DNA from: Sporofaciens musculi
GTDB lineage: Bacteria > Bacillota > Clostridia > Lachnospirales > Lachnospiraceae
Direction of reading: 5' to 3'
Assembly (NCBI RefSeq): GCF_009830285.1
Contig: NZ_WUQX01000001.1
Location: forward strand, 4,898,501-4,962,500
DNA: 64,000 bases
Shown here: positions 29,736-38,500 of the stretch, piece after piece
Layout of the letters: each line of letters starts with the position of its first letter
Position numbering within the stretch: position 1 is the first letter of the stretch
Notes under the pieces: model-generated
Seen by the model: only the letters and a program-made list of their open reading frames with translations
Told to the model about the DNA's origin: nothing
Database searches by the model: none
Program-made: the position numbers and the translations under genes

Positions 29736-31268
29736 TCATAACCCCAACTCCTTTAAATACACATCCATCTGCGCCTGCACTTCTTTTAATTCCCTCTCAA
29801 TACTCGCAATATTTGCGCGCACATCCTCAATATCCACCATCTCCTCATCTTCAAACGTATCTACATACCGAGGGATATTCAGGTTGTACTCATTCTCTTT
29901 AATCTCATCATATGAAGCAACATAAGAATACTTATCTTTTGTCTCATATGCCTTATAGGCAGAAGCAATCGCCTCAATATCTTCATCCCGCAAAACATTC
30001 TGATTCTTTCCTTTTTCAAAATGCCCCTCCCCGCTGGCATCTATAAACAACACCTCCCGGCGGCTCCGATTCTTCTTAAACACAAGGATGCACGCCGGAA
30101 TTGATGTCCCGTAAAACAAATTCGCAGGCAGCCCGATTACCGCGTCTAACAAATTAAAATCCACAATCTGCTGCCGAATCCTTCCTTCTGACGCCCCTCT
30201 GAACAGAACCCCGTGAGGCAGAACAACCGCCATCCTTCCGTTCTTGGCGTCAAGACAATTCAGCATATGGAGGACAAAGGCATAATCTCCCTTACTTGAC
30301 GGCGGTACTCCCCAGTCAAAACGATGATACATGTCAAGTTCAGCCGACATCTTAGGTTTCTTTTTCTCATCCGTAGCATCCGGAAGAAATCCGCTGTCCC
30401 ATTTATCCAGGCTGAACGGCGGATTCGCAACTACTACCTGAAACGTCATTAATTTATCGTCCTCTAAATTCTGTGGGTTCGATAATGTATCTCCCTGCCA
30501 GATTCTTGCATCGTCAATTCCATGTAAAAACATATTCATACTGCATAACGCCCACGTCTGCATATTCTTTTCCTGTCCATAGATTGCAACCTTTTTCGTA
30601 TCAGCCTGCGTATACGCTTTCAGCAATAATCCGCCGCTTCCACAAGTCGGATCATAAATCCGGTCATTCACTTTAGGCTCTGCCAGCCTCGCAACCAACT
30701 TCGATACCTGGCTTGGCGTAAAAAATTCACCGCCCTTTTTTCCGGCGTCAGACGCAAAATTCGCAATCATGTATTCATACGCATCGCCTATGATATCATT
30801 ACTCTCCAATACCGAAGGACGCAAATCCAGCGTATGGAAATCAGTCAGTAAATTCTTAAGAATTCCATTCTTCTCCTTTTTTTCACCAAAATCCACCGGC
30901 GAATTAAAATCAATCGCACGAAATACATTCCTTAATTTCCCACTATTGTGTTCTTCAATGCTATTCAACGCAATATTAATCTTCTGTCCAATCTCTGAGT
31001 CGTTACGATTCTCATACAGATAATCAAATGTTGCGTCTTCATCCAAAGTAAACGGCTCTCTCCCCATCGCTCTTTTCACTCTGCGCTCATCACCCGTATA
31101 CTTTTTCATGTATTTCTCTTTTGTCTCTATACAAACGTCGCTTAAATATTTAACAAAAAGCATAGAAAGGACGTAATCTTTATACCTAGAGCTGTCAATC
31201 TTCCCCCTGAAACTATCGCAGGCTTTCCATAACACAGTCTCAATATCACTCTTTGTCGTCTTTTTCAT
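29736..31268 (-). CDS. hsdM: type I RM DNA methyltransferase subunit M
   Basis: A 510-residue N6-adenine methyltransferase with the HsdM N-terminal helical domain (residues ~1-150) and the catalytic domain. AdoMet motif I is DPTCGSGGLLLKAY and the catalytic motif IV is VVANPPFSLDKWD. It overlaps the upstream half-S gene by 23 bases and is followed by hsdS after 93 bases. It methylates the target site and with HsdS and HsdR forms the restriction complex. Confidence 0.95.
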   Translation of the reverse strand: MKKTTKSDIETVLWKACDSFRGKIDSSRYKDYVLSMLFVKYLSDVCIETKEKYMKKYTGDERRVKRAMGREPFTLDEDATFDYLYENRNDSEIGQKINIALNSIEEHNSGKLRNVFRAIDFNSPVDFGEKKEKNGILKNLLTDFHTLDLRPSVLESNDIIGDAYEYMIANFASDAGKKGGEFFTPSQVSKLVARLAEPKVNDRIYDPTCGSGGLLLKAYTQADTKKVAIYGQEKNMQTWALCSMNMFLHGIDDARIWQGDTLSNPQNLEDDKLMTFQVVVANPPFSLDKWDSGFLPDATDEKKKPKMSAELDMYHRFDWGVPPSSKGDYAFVLHMLNCLDAKNGRMAVVLPHGVLFRGASEGRIRQQIVDFNLLDAVIGLPANLFYGTSIPACILVFKKNRSRREVLFIDASGEGHFEKGKNQNVLRDEDIEAIASAYKAYETKDKYSYVASYDEIKENEYNLNIPRYVDTFEDEEMVDIEDVRANIASIERELKEVQAQMDVYLKELGL

Positions 31269-31854
31269 ATTCTTTATCCCTCATCTCTCTCTGAATTCTA
31301 TCAATTGCAGTCTCATAATATAACTTCTTCTGTTCCTTTAAACGCTCTAACAAATCCAATTCTTTTTTCGCTAACAGATTCAGCCTCGCAATTCTTTGCT
31401 GCTGTTCCAAGCTAAGTATCTCTATATCAAGGCATGCGTATGACTTAGGCTTTATTGTTCCTATCATGATACTGCTGACATTCTGCGTAAGCTTTTCCCG
31501 TATCTTTTTCGTATTCAACAGCCAATACAAATATTCTGACAGCAGCCGATTGTCAGGACGTATAATCACAAAATGAGACGGAACCACAACTCCTTTCCAT
31601 TCGTCATCAATCAATACAGCCGTATACGGCGTTGTAAGCCTTACCACAATATCTCCTGATTGAGTTAAATACTCTGCCGGAAGTGTTTCTTTTGCGCCAA
31701 AGTCTTCAACATATGTTCTCTCAATATATCCATCAGGATGAATAGAACGCAGATTTAATTGTTTATACCAGACCACTTCTTTACACGGCTGCTTCGCTTG
31801 CTTTCTCGCCATGACCAATCCGGTTTTAATCGTTGCTAATTCACTCAGCTTCAC
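31246..31854 (-). CDS. half-size type I specificity subunit (single TRD)
   Basis: A 202-residue protein with one target-recognition domain and one coiled-coil spacer: it begins MKLSELATIKTGLVMARK, has LTTPYTAVLIDDEWKGVVVPSHF in the DNA-binding region (block split here for reading), and ends with the helical ILSLEQQQRIARLNLL and KKLYYETAIDRIQRE spacer. This equals half of a canonical HsdS. Half-S proteins can act as homodimers recognising palindromic sites. The gene begins with GTG after GGAGGT and overlaps hsdM by 23 bases, so it is the first cistron. Confidence 0.8.
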   Translation of the reverse strand: MKLSELATIKTGLVMARKQAKQPCKEVVWYKQLNLRSIHPDGYIERTYVEDFGAKETLPAEYLTQSGDIVVRLTTPYTAVLIDDEWKGVVVPSHFVIIRPDNRLLSEYLYWLLNTKKIREKLTQNVSSIMIGTIKPKSYACLDIEILSLEQQQRIARLNLLAKKELDLLERLKEQKKLYYETAIDRIQREMRDKEYEKDDKE

Positions 31855-31890
31855 TTTTTACCTCCATTTGATTTTGTGATAAAATGTATA

Positions 31891-31919
31891 TTGAAAAAGA
31901 TTTCTGCATATGCTATAAT
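31891..31919 (+). promoter_or_regulatory. promoter of small antitoxin RNA, copy 1
   Basis: TTGAAA (31891-31896), 17 bases, TATAAT (31914-31919). The stretch CATATGCTATAATGCC and the following TAGGCAAAAAGA recur in copy 2. Confidence 0.8.
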
Positions 31920-31925
31920 GCCAAT

Positions 31926-32010
31926 AGGCAAAAAGATGCAAAAAGTCCATGTTGACAAAGAAGCGAATCTCCAAACTGTATGGCGGTACAGTTTGGAGAT
32001 TCTTCTTTTC
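31926..32010 (+). ncRNA. putative RNAII-like antitoxin RNA, copy 1
   Basis: A predicted ~85-nt RNA from the promoter at 31891-31919 to the hairpin at 31965-32002. It contains TCCATGTTGACA (31946-31957), which is complementary, counting two G-U pairs, to the toxin start region (32132-32143). It is convergent with the toxin mRNA and ends in the shared hairpin. This is the organisation of RNAII in the pAD1 par locus. The RNA ends are inferred. Confidence 0.65.
31965..32010. terminator. shared bidirectional hairpin, copy 1
   Basis: A perfect 16-bp stem (31965-31980 with 31987-32002) and a T-rich tail on the plus strand. It ends the small RNA and can also end the toxin mRNA. Confidence 0.85.
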
Positions 32011-32037
32011 TTTTATAGTGGCAAAGCACCCACTAGG

Positions 32038-32136
32038 CTATTTGTTGCTCATGTCGTCACTGTCCAGCCATTTGATGATGTAGTGGCAAGCCACACCAGC
32101 CATAACAGCAATAAAAAAAGATACAAAAAATTCCAT
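32038..32136 (-). CDS. Fst-like small hydrophobic toxin, copy 1
   Basis: A 32-residue peptide with one membrane helix and a charged tail (MEFFVSFFIAVMAGV, then HYIIKWLDSDDMSNK). The KWLD-acidic end resembles the C-terminal pattern of Fst/Ldr-type toxins. A strong site GGGAGGAGG is seven bases before the ATG. The promoter is at 32183-32211, and a five-bp stem in the leader (GTTGC/GCAAC) precedes the ribosome binding site. The product is almost identical in its core (AVMAGVACHYIIKWLD) to the peptide at 53704-53790. Confidence 0.75.
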   Translation of the reverse strand: MEFFVSFFIAVMAGVACHYIIKWLDSDDMSNK

Positions 32137-32182
32137 ATCGACACCTCCTCCCTGTTGCCGGGTATCGGTGAGCAACATAGAA

Positions 32183-32211
32183 ATTATAGCATATTATTCC
32201 ATTTACGTCAA
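32183..32211 (-). promoter_or_regulatory. promoter of toxin mRNA, copy 1
   Basis: TTGACG (32206-32211), 17 bases, TATAAT (32183-32188) on the minus strand. Confidence 0.8.
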
Positions 32212-32237
32212 ATATTTTGTTATGTGTAAATTGAACA

Positions 32238-32981
32238 TTAAGAAATCAACTTCCCATACCCCTTCCGATACTGCCCTGGAGTCATCCCCGTATATTTCTT
32301 AAATATCCTGATAAAATAACTCTGCGTCGAAAAGTATAGATACTGGCTGATAGCGGACAGCGTCTCATCGGAATGGGTAAGCATATGCTTAGCCGCCTCC
32401 ACCCTCTCCTTTTGCACATAATCCACCATAGACATCCCCACCTCTTTCTTAAAAATCCGCGACAGATGGCAAGAGCTTAATCCCACAGCCTCCGCCACAG
32501 CCTCCAGCGTAACCTTCTCATGCAGATGAATGGTAATATAATGCAATGCCGCCTCTATCTTACAACTATATCCCTGCTTCTTCCTTGCGGCAACCGCACA
32601 GGTATATTCCCTGAACGCCCGGTTACTAAGTCTATTCAACTCCTCAATCGAAGTACACTCCTCCCCCTTCAAAATATAACTGTCGCTCATAGCATATGCC
32701 AATTCCTCCGGAAGCCCCCCATCCATGGCAGAACGGGTAAATATTGTGATAGCGGCAATCAGCATATTCTTCTGGTGGCGGAGTGCATCCCTTGACAGAA
32801 CGCCTTCCGTTCCATCCGGAGGAAGCTGAGTCACAGAATCCATAAGCTCTACCCGTCCTTCGCGAATCACCCGATATTTTTCTTTTTCATATGCGTATGA
32901 CATATGGGGCTGCGCCAGCTCTCTCCTCTCAAATATACTGTAACCTCTGTATGCCTCCAAAAAATCCTCTGCTTTCCTCAT
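32238..32981 (-). CDS. AraC-family transcriptional regulator
   Basis: A 247-residue protein with an N-terminal sensing region of no clear family (~residues 1-140) and a C-terminal AraC domain of two HTHs: KVTLEAVAEAVGLSSCHLSR and DETLSAISQYLYFSTQSYF, followed by FKKYTGMTPGQYRKG. It is divergent from the GH3 gene with a 172-base intergenic region, so it probably controls that glycosidase. Confidence 0.88.
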   Translation of the reverse strand: MRKAEDFLEAYRGYSIFERRELAQPHMSYAYEKEKYRVIREGRVELMDSVTQLPPDGTEGVLSRDALRHQKNMLIAAITIFTRSAMDGGLPEELAYAMSDSYILKGEECTSIEELNRLSNRAFREYTCAVAARKKQGYSCKIEAALHYITIHLHEKVTLEAVAEAVGLSSCHLSRIFKKEVGMSMVDYVQKERVEAAKHMLTHSDETLSAISQYLYFSTQSYFIRIFKKYTGMTPGQYRKGYGKLIS

Positions 32982-33153
32982 TTCAGCCCTCCCACTTCGT
33001 ATACCGCTTACAGCTTCTTTATTTCTTTAGGCACAAAACAAAATAATTTTCATATAACAAGATTTTAACATTTTTCACAAGATATTACTATATATTCCTC
33101 CATACAACTGGTAAATTAATTTTAAGAATAATAACGAAAAGGAGACTTAAACC

Positions 33154-35418
33154 ATGAAGCCAAGCGTAAAAGAACTCATCAGCCAAATGACCCTGGAGGA
33201 AAAAGCCGGAATGTGCTCAGGTCTTGATTTCTGGCACCTGAAAGGCATAGAGAGACTGGGAATCCCAAGCGTGATGGTAAGCGACGGCCCTCACGGCCTT
33301 CGCAAGCAGGACGAGGCGGCTGACCATCTGGGAATCAACGACAGCATCAAAGCCGTATGCTTTCCGCCCGCTGTACTTAGCGCCTGCTCCTTCGACCGTG
33401 ACCTTATGCATGAATTCGGTGATGCAATCGGAAAGGAAGCTCAGGCAAACGACCTCTCTGTGGTTCTCGGACCCGCCGTCAACATCAAACGCTCCCCTTT
33501 ATGCGGGCGCAATTTTGAATATTATTCAGAAGACCCCTACCTTGCTGGAGAGACTGCCGCTGCATTTATCAACGGGGTGCAGAAGCACCATGTCGGAACC
33601 TCGATTAAACACTTTGCCGCAAATAACCAGGAATACAATCGTATGAGCTGCTCATCCGACGCAGACGAAAGGACACTGCGGGAAATCTATTTTCCGGCCT
33701 TCGAGACTGCGGTTAAAAAATCTCAGCCCTACACAGTCATGTGCTCATACAATCAAATCAACGGAACCTTCGCTTCAGAAAATCCGTGGCTTTTGACGGA
33801 TGTTCTGCGGGGCGACTGGGGCTTTAAAGGATATGTGATGTCAGACTGGGGCGCAGTCAACGACCGTGTCGCCGGACTAAAAGCAGGGTTAGACCTTGAG
33901 ATGCCATCTTCTAACGGCGTCTATGACAAAGAGATTGTTGCCGCAGTAAAGGACGGTTCTCTGGATGAACGGATTCTTGATGAGACTGTCGAGCGCATTT
34001 TAAACATCGTATTTGAATACACAGAGCACCGTGAAAAACAAGAATTCACACTGGACGCTGACCACGAGCTTGCAAAGAAAATCGCGGCGGAATCCATTGT
34101 TCTTTTGAAGAATGACTCCGTACTCCCCTTAAAAGAGACGGAAACGCTTGCATTTATCGGAGAATTTGCTAAAAAACCGCGTTTCCAGGGCGGCGGAAGC
34201 TCTCACATTAACAGTTTCCGTGTCAGCAATGTTTTAGATGTGGTTTCCGAAAATGCAAATATTACTTATGCCAAGGGCTTTCCGGCTAACGCTGACATTT
34301 ATGATGAAGCTCTGGCAAAAGAAGCGGTGGAGGCTGCAAAAACCGCAGATAAAGTTGTAATTTTTGCAGGTCTTCCCGACAGCTTTGAGTCCGAGGGATA
34401 CGACCGGACACACATGCGTCTGCCTGACTGCCAGAACCGTCTGATTGACGAAATTCTTGCCGTTCAGCCTGATACAATTATCGTCCTGCATAATGGTTCT
34501 CCTGTGGAAATGCCCTGGCTTTCCCGTGTAAAAGGACTCCTGGAAGCATACTTAGGCGGACAGGCTGTGGGAGAGGCCGTGGCAGATATTCTGTACGGGA
34601 AATGCTGTCCATGTGGGAAGCTGGCGGAAACCATTCCTTACAAGCTGTCTGACAATCCCTCCTATCTTTCATTTGGAGACGGGGAAAATGTAACGTACCA
34701 GGAGGGGATTTTCGTAGGGTATCGTTACTATGACGCCAAAGAAATGCCGGTAGCCTTTCCTTTTGGGTATGGGCTTTCTTATACCAGCTATGCGTACAGT
34801 AATTTACGGATCGACAAACCAGAGATAACGGAGAATGATACAGTCACGGTTTCTGTGGATGTGACAAATACAGGCGATATAGAAGGAAAAGAAATCGTTC
34901 AGTTATATGTCCGCGACTTGACCGGCGCCGCCCGCCGTCCCCTTCGAGAGTTGAAGGGATATGAGAAAGTGTCCTTGAAGCCTGGTGAGACAAAGACAGT
35001 AAATTTTGTTCTGGATTACAGGAGTTTTGCATGGTATCACACAGGAATCAAAGACTGGTACGCAGCTTCCGGTGATTATAGGATTTTGATTGGCGCCTCC
35101 TCCCGTGACCTGCGGCTGTCTGAGAAGGTGCATTTGACGACACAGAAGCTGCTTCCTCTCAAGGTGCATATGAATACGACTCTTGGGGACTTGCTGGCTG
35201 ATGAGCGTACCGCGGGATATGCTGCGGATTTTAAGAAGCAGTTGGAGGACATATTCGGGGCGTCTTCTTCTCAGGATAAGGGGGATGGGGATGTTGCCAT
35301 TAGCGATGAGATGAATAACGCTATGATTGCATCCATGCCCCTTCGTAACGTTGTGTCATATGGGATGTGCGGGAAGAAAGAGCTTTTGGATATGATTGAG
35401 GAGATGAATCGGCTGTAG
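33154..35418 (+). CDS. glycoside hydrolase family 3 beta-glucosidase-like enzyme
   Basis: A 754-residue GH3 enzyme. The (beta/alpha)8 domain holds the nucleophile Asp231 in MSDWGAV and the binding motifs KHFAANNQE and NFEYYSEDP. A second alpha/beta domain follows (LAFIGEFAKKPRFQGGGSSH), then a fibronectin III-like domain (VTNTGDIEGKEIVQLYV) and a ~90-residue tail. No signal peptide is present, so it is cytoplasmic and acts on imported disaccharides or glycosides. AAAGGAG precedes the ATG. Confidence 0.92.
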   Translation: MKPSVKELISQMTLEEKAGMCSGLDFWHLKGIERLGIPSVMVSDGPHGLRKQDEAADHLGINDSIKAVCFPPAVLSACSFDRDLMHEFGDAIGKEAQANDLSVVLGPAVNIKRSPLCGRNFEYYSEDPYLAGETAAAFINGVQKHHVGTSIKHFAANNQEYNRMSCSSDADERTLREIYFPAFETAVKKSQPYTVMCSYNQINGTFASENPWLLTDVLRGDWGFKGYVMSDWGAVNDRVAGLKAGLDLEMPSSNGVYDKEIVAAVKDGSLDERILDETVERILNIVFEYTEHREKQEFTLDADHELAKKIAAESIVLLKNDSVLPLKETETLAFIGEFAKKPRFQGGGSSHINSFRVSNVLDVVSENANITYAKGFPANADIYDEALAKEAVEAAKTADKVVIFAGLPDSFESEGYDRTHMRLPDCQNRLIDEILAVQPDTIIVLHNGSPVEMPWLSRVKGLLEAYLGGQAVGEAVADILYGKCCPCGKLAETIPYKLSDNPSYLSFGDGENVTYQEGIFVGYRYYDAKEMPVAFPFGYGLSYTSYAYSNLRIDKPEITENDTVTVSVDVTNTGDIEGKEIVQLYVRDLTGAARRPLRELKGYEKVSLKPGETKTVNFVLDYRSFAWYHTGIKDWYAASGDYRILIGASSRDLRLSEKVHLTTQKLLPLKVHMNTTLGDLLADERTAGYAADFKKQLEDIFGASSSQDKGDGDVAISDEMNNAMIASMPLRNVVSYGMCGKKELLDMIEEMNRL

Positions 35419-35485
35419 CCCGAATTTAAGTTTTTTACCACATACTGACACTTTATAATAATACTCGTCTAAATCTAATTTTAAT

Positions 35486-35537
35486 AAACATTGGCAGGAG
35501 TAAGTTATTTGTACTCCTTACTCCTGCCAATGTGTTT
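35486..35537. terminator. strong bidirectional terminator between convergent genes
   Basis: A perfect 17-bp stem (35488-35504 with 35517-35533). It serves the GH3 gene on the plus strand and the giant repeat gene on the minus strand, whose stop codon is within two bases. Confidence 0.85.
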
Positions 35538-38500
35538 ATTCCTTTTCTATCTGTTTTTCATTTTGGTCATAATATAAGGTTTTTTGATAATTTCCTGCGG
35601 AATCGTACTGGAACTTTCTAAGGGCATATCCTTCCTTTCCATTAATCAGTTTATCATCCTTATCATAAAATGCCTCTGATTCCCACTCCCCATTTTCATT
35701 GTACTCATCTACATATACTGCATACCCGACGTCATCATTGAAAATAGCTTTTTCATCCGCACCAACATATTCTAGCTTTTTAGCATGAATATCGTCATAA
35801 GTTCTCCTTATACCTGCATATCCCAAGTCTTTCCGAATCACAAGTTGTAAGTCTGTGTTATAATATGCCTCCCATGTCAGACGGTCGTATTCGTCATAGA
35901 TCTTATAGTATAACGCGGCGCCGAAATCTTCTCTCACTGCATTTTCTCCGTCTAATCCCAAATACCAGATATAAGTCTTGTTTCCCCGCTCATCATAGTT
36001 ATAAGCAAATCCGGAACAGTGACTCTCTGTACTGATAACGCGCCCTTCCTCCGCGTCATAATAACCTTCCCTAACACATCTGCCATACTCGTCATACTGC
36101 TTTTTACAAATGGCATATCCTGTATCATTACGCACCATGATCTTTCCATCCGTATCAAAATATCGTAATTCTGTCAAATTCCCATTCACATATTTCTTTG
36201 TAAAAGAAGCATAACCTCCTTCCAAACAACCAATCGGCTGCCCCTCTGTCCCCAGATAGCTTACACATTCTTCATTTCCCAAACTATCATATTTGGAACG
36301 TACCTCTGCATATCCGAGATCCTCCCTTATGATTGGCGTTCCCTCCGTGCCAATATATCTGGTAGCCGTCTGATTACCTTTTTCGTCAAATTCATATTCA
36401 TAACCTGCACAATGATATTCTGTATGTATTACAGGCTTCTCATTGGTTCCATAATAGCTGATAGCCGTTACCTGTCCAAAATCATCATAGCTTTTTTTAT
36501 AAACGGCATAGCCCGTATCCTTGCGAGGAACCAGCTTGCCCTTTGTATCAAAATAACGGCTTTCTTTCAGTTTTCCATTTTCATACTCATTTTTACAAGA
36601 AGCATAACCTCCTTCTTTTTCTGTAGTTGGATCCTCATTGGAGTTAAAATAGCTTTCTTTTATCACATTTCCCTGGCCGTCATACTCATACCAAACATGA
36701 GCATACCCCAGATCACTTCTATAAAATAGGCTTCCATCCAAACCCGTATACCGAATGTGTGTCCTGTCTCCTCTTTCATTATAATCATATCTAAAACCTG
36801 CACAGTGATATTCTGTACTGATAATGGGGTTTTCTCCAATACCATAATAATCGATAGATATTTCCTGTCCATATTCATCATATCCGTATTGACGTATCGC
36901 TACTCCCATATCGCTTCGCAATACCAGTTTTCCATCTATCCCATAAAAACGTTCTTGGATTAAATGACCATCTTCGTATTTCTTTTCAATCGAGGCATAT
37001 CCGCCCTCCTTATATACGGAAGGAGAATCCTCCGTGCCATAATAACTTACTCTTATCTCGTTACCATAGCGGTCGTATTCCGAGTGTACCTTTGCATAGC
37101 CCAACTCTGTATGAATCAATGGATTTCCATCAACGCCAATATAGCTGGTATCCGTCTGATACCCTTTCTCATCATAGCTATAATCCAATCCGGCACTGTA
37201 GGTGCTTTTGCTAATTACCGGCTGTTCGTCTGTACCATAATAACGGTAAGAAGTTCTTTGACCATACTCGTCATACTCCTCCTTACTAACCGCATACCCT
37301 GTATCGTTCCGAAGCACAAGATTCCCCTGAGCATCATAGTAACGGTTCTCGACCAGCCTGTTGTTCTCGTATACCATATTGCAATATGCAAAGCCTCCTT
37401 CTTTCCACAAAGCAGACTTACCGTCAACTCCGCGATAACCTAATTTTGTCTTATTCCCCCAATCGTCATATTCCCAGTATTCCTGAGCATATCCCCGCTC
37501 TCTGCTGCACATCTTGTTTCCGTCCAAACCTATAAAGCTGTTGCTTACCTTATTGCCTCTTTCATCATAACTATAATCATATCCGGCACAATGGTTCTCC
37601 GAAGAAATCACCAGCTTTGTATCCGTCCCATAATAACGAATCGAGTTACGCTGCCCAAACTCATCATAACCGTATTTACAACCTGCATACCCCAGTTCTT
37701 TTGACTGTATAAGTTCTCCCTTTAAATCATAATACCACTCCTCTGCCAGATTTCCGTCTTCATATTTTCTTTCACGGGATGCGTATCCGCCAGATTTCCC
37801 TATTGCTGCTTCTCCTCCTACCCCAAAATAACTGACTCTAATCTGATTGCCTAAATCGTCATATTCATATTCTTCATATGCATAACCCAAATCTCTGCGG
37901 CACATTGGCTGATTGTCCACACCGATATAGGTACTACGTTCATTATTTCCTTTTTCATTATATCTATAATCAAATCCGGCACATTGATATTTCGTTCCAA
38001 TAATCAGCTTCTCATCTGTTCCATAGTAACGAATGGAAGTACGCCGATTATATTCATCGTAGCTGTTACGAACCATAGCATATCCTGTATCATTACGCAG
38101 TATCAAATTACCATTTTCGTCATAATAACGAGATTCAACCCAGTTCCCCTTTTTATATAAGTTTTCATAAGAAGCAAATCCTCCTTCTTTCTTTATAGCA
38201 GGTTGTCCATCCCTATCATAATACTCCACTTTCGACTCTTTTCCATCTTCGTCATAATAAATCTTCACATGGGCATACCCCAAATCTTTCCTAATGATTT
38301 TATCGTCTCCTTTAAGCCCCAGATACCAAACATCTGTTCTATTACCTTTCCTGTCATACGCATATTCAAAGCCAGCGCAGTGATGTTCTGTGCTGATCAC
38401 AGGCTTGTCTTCGGTGTCATAATAACGTTCAGAAATCGCCTGACCGTATTCATCATATTCATACCTGATAATCGCATACCCCTTATCTTTTCGCAGCACT

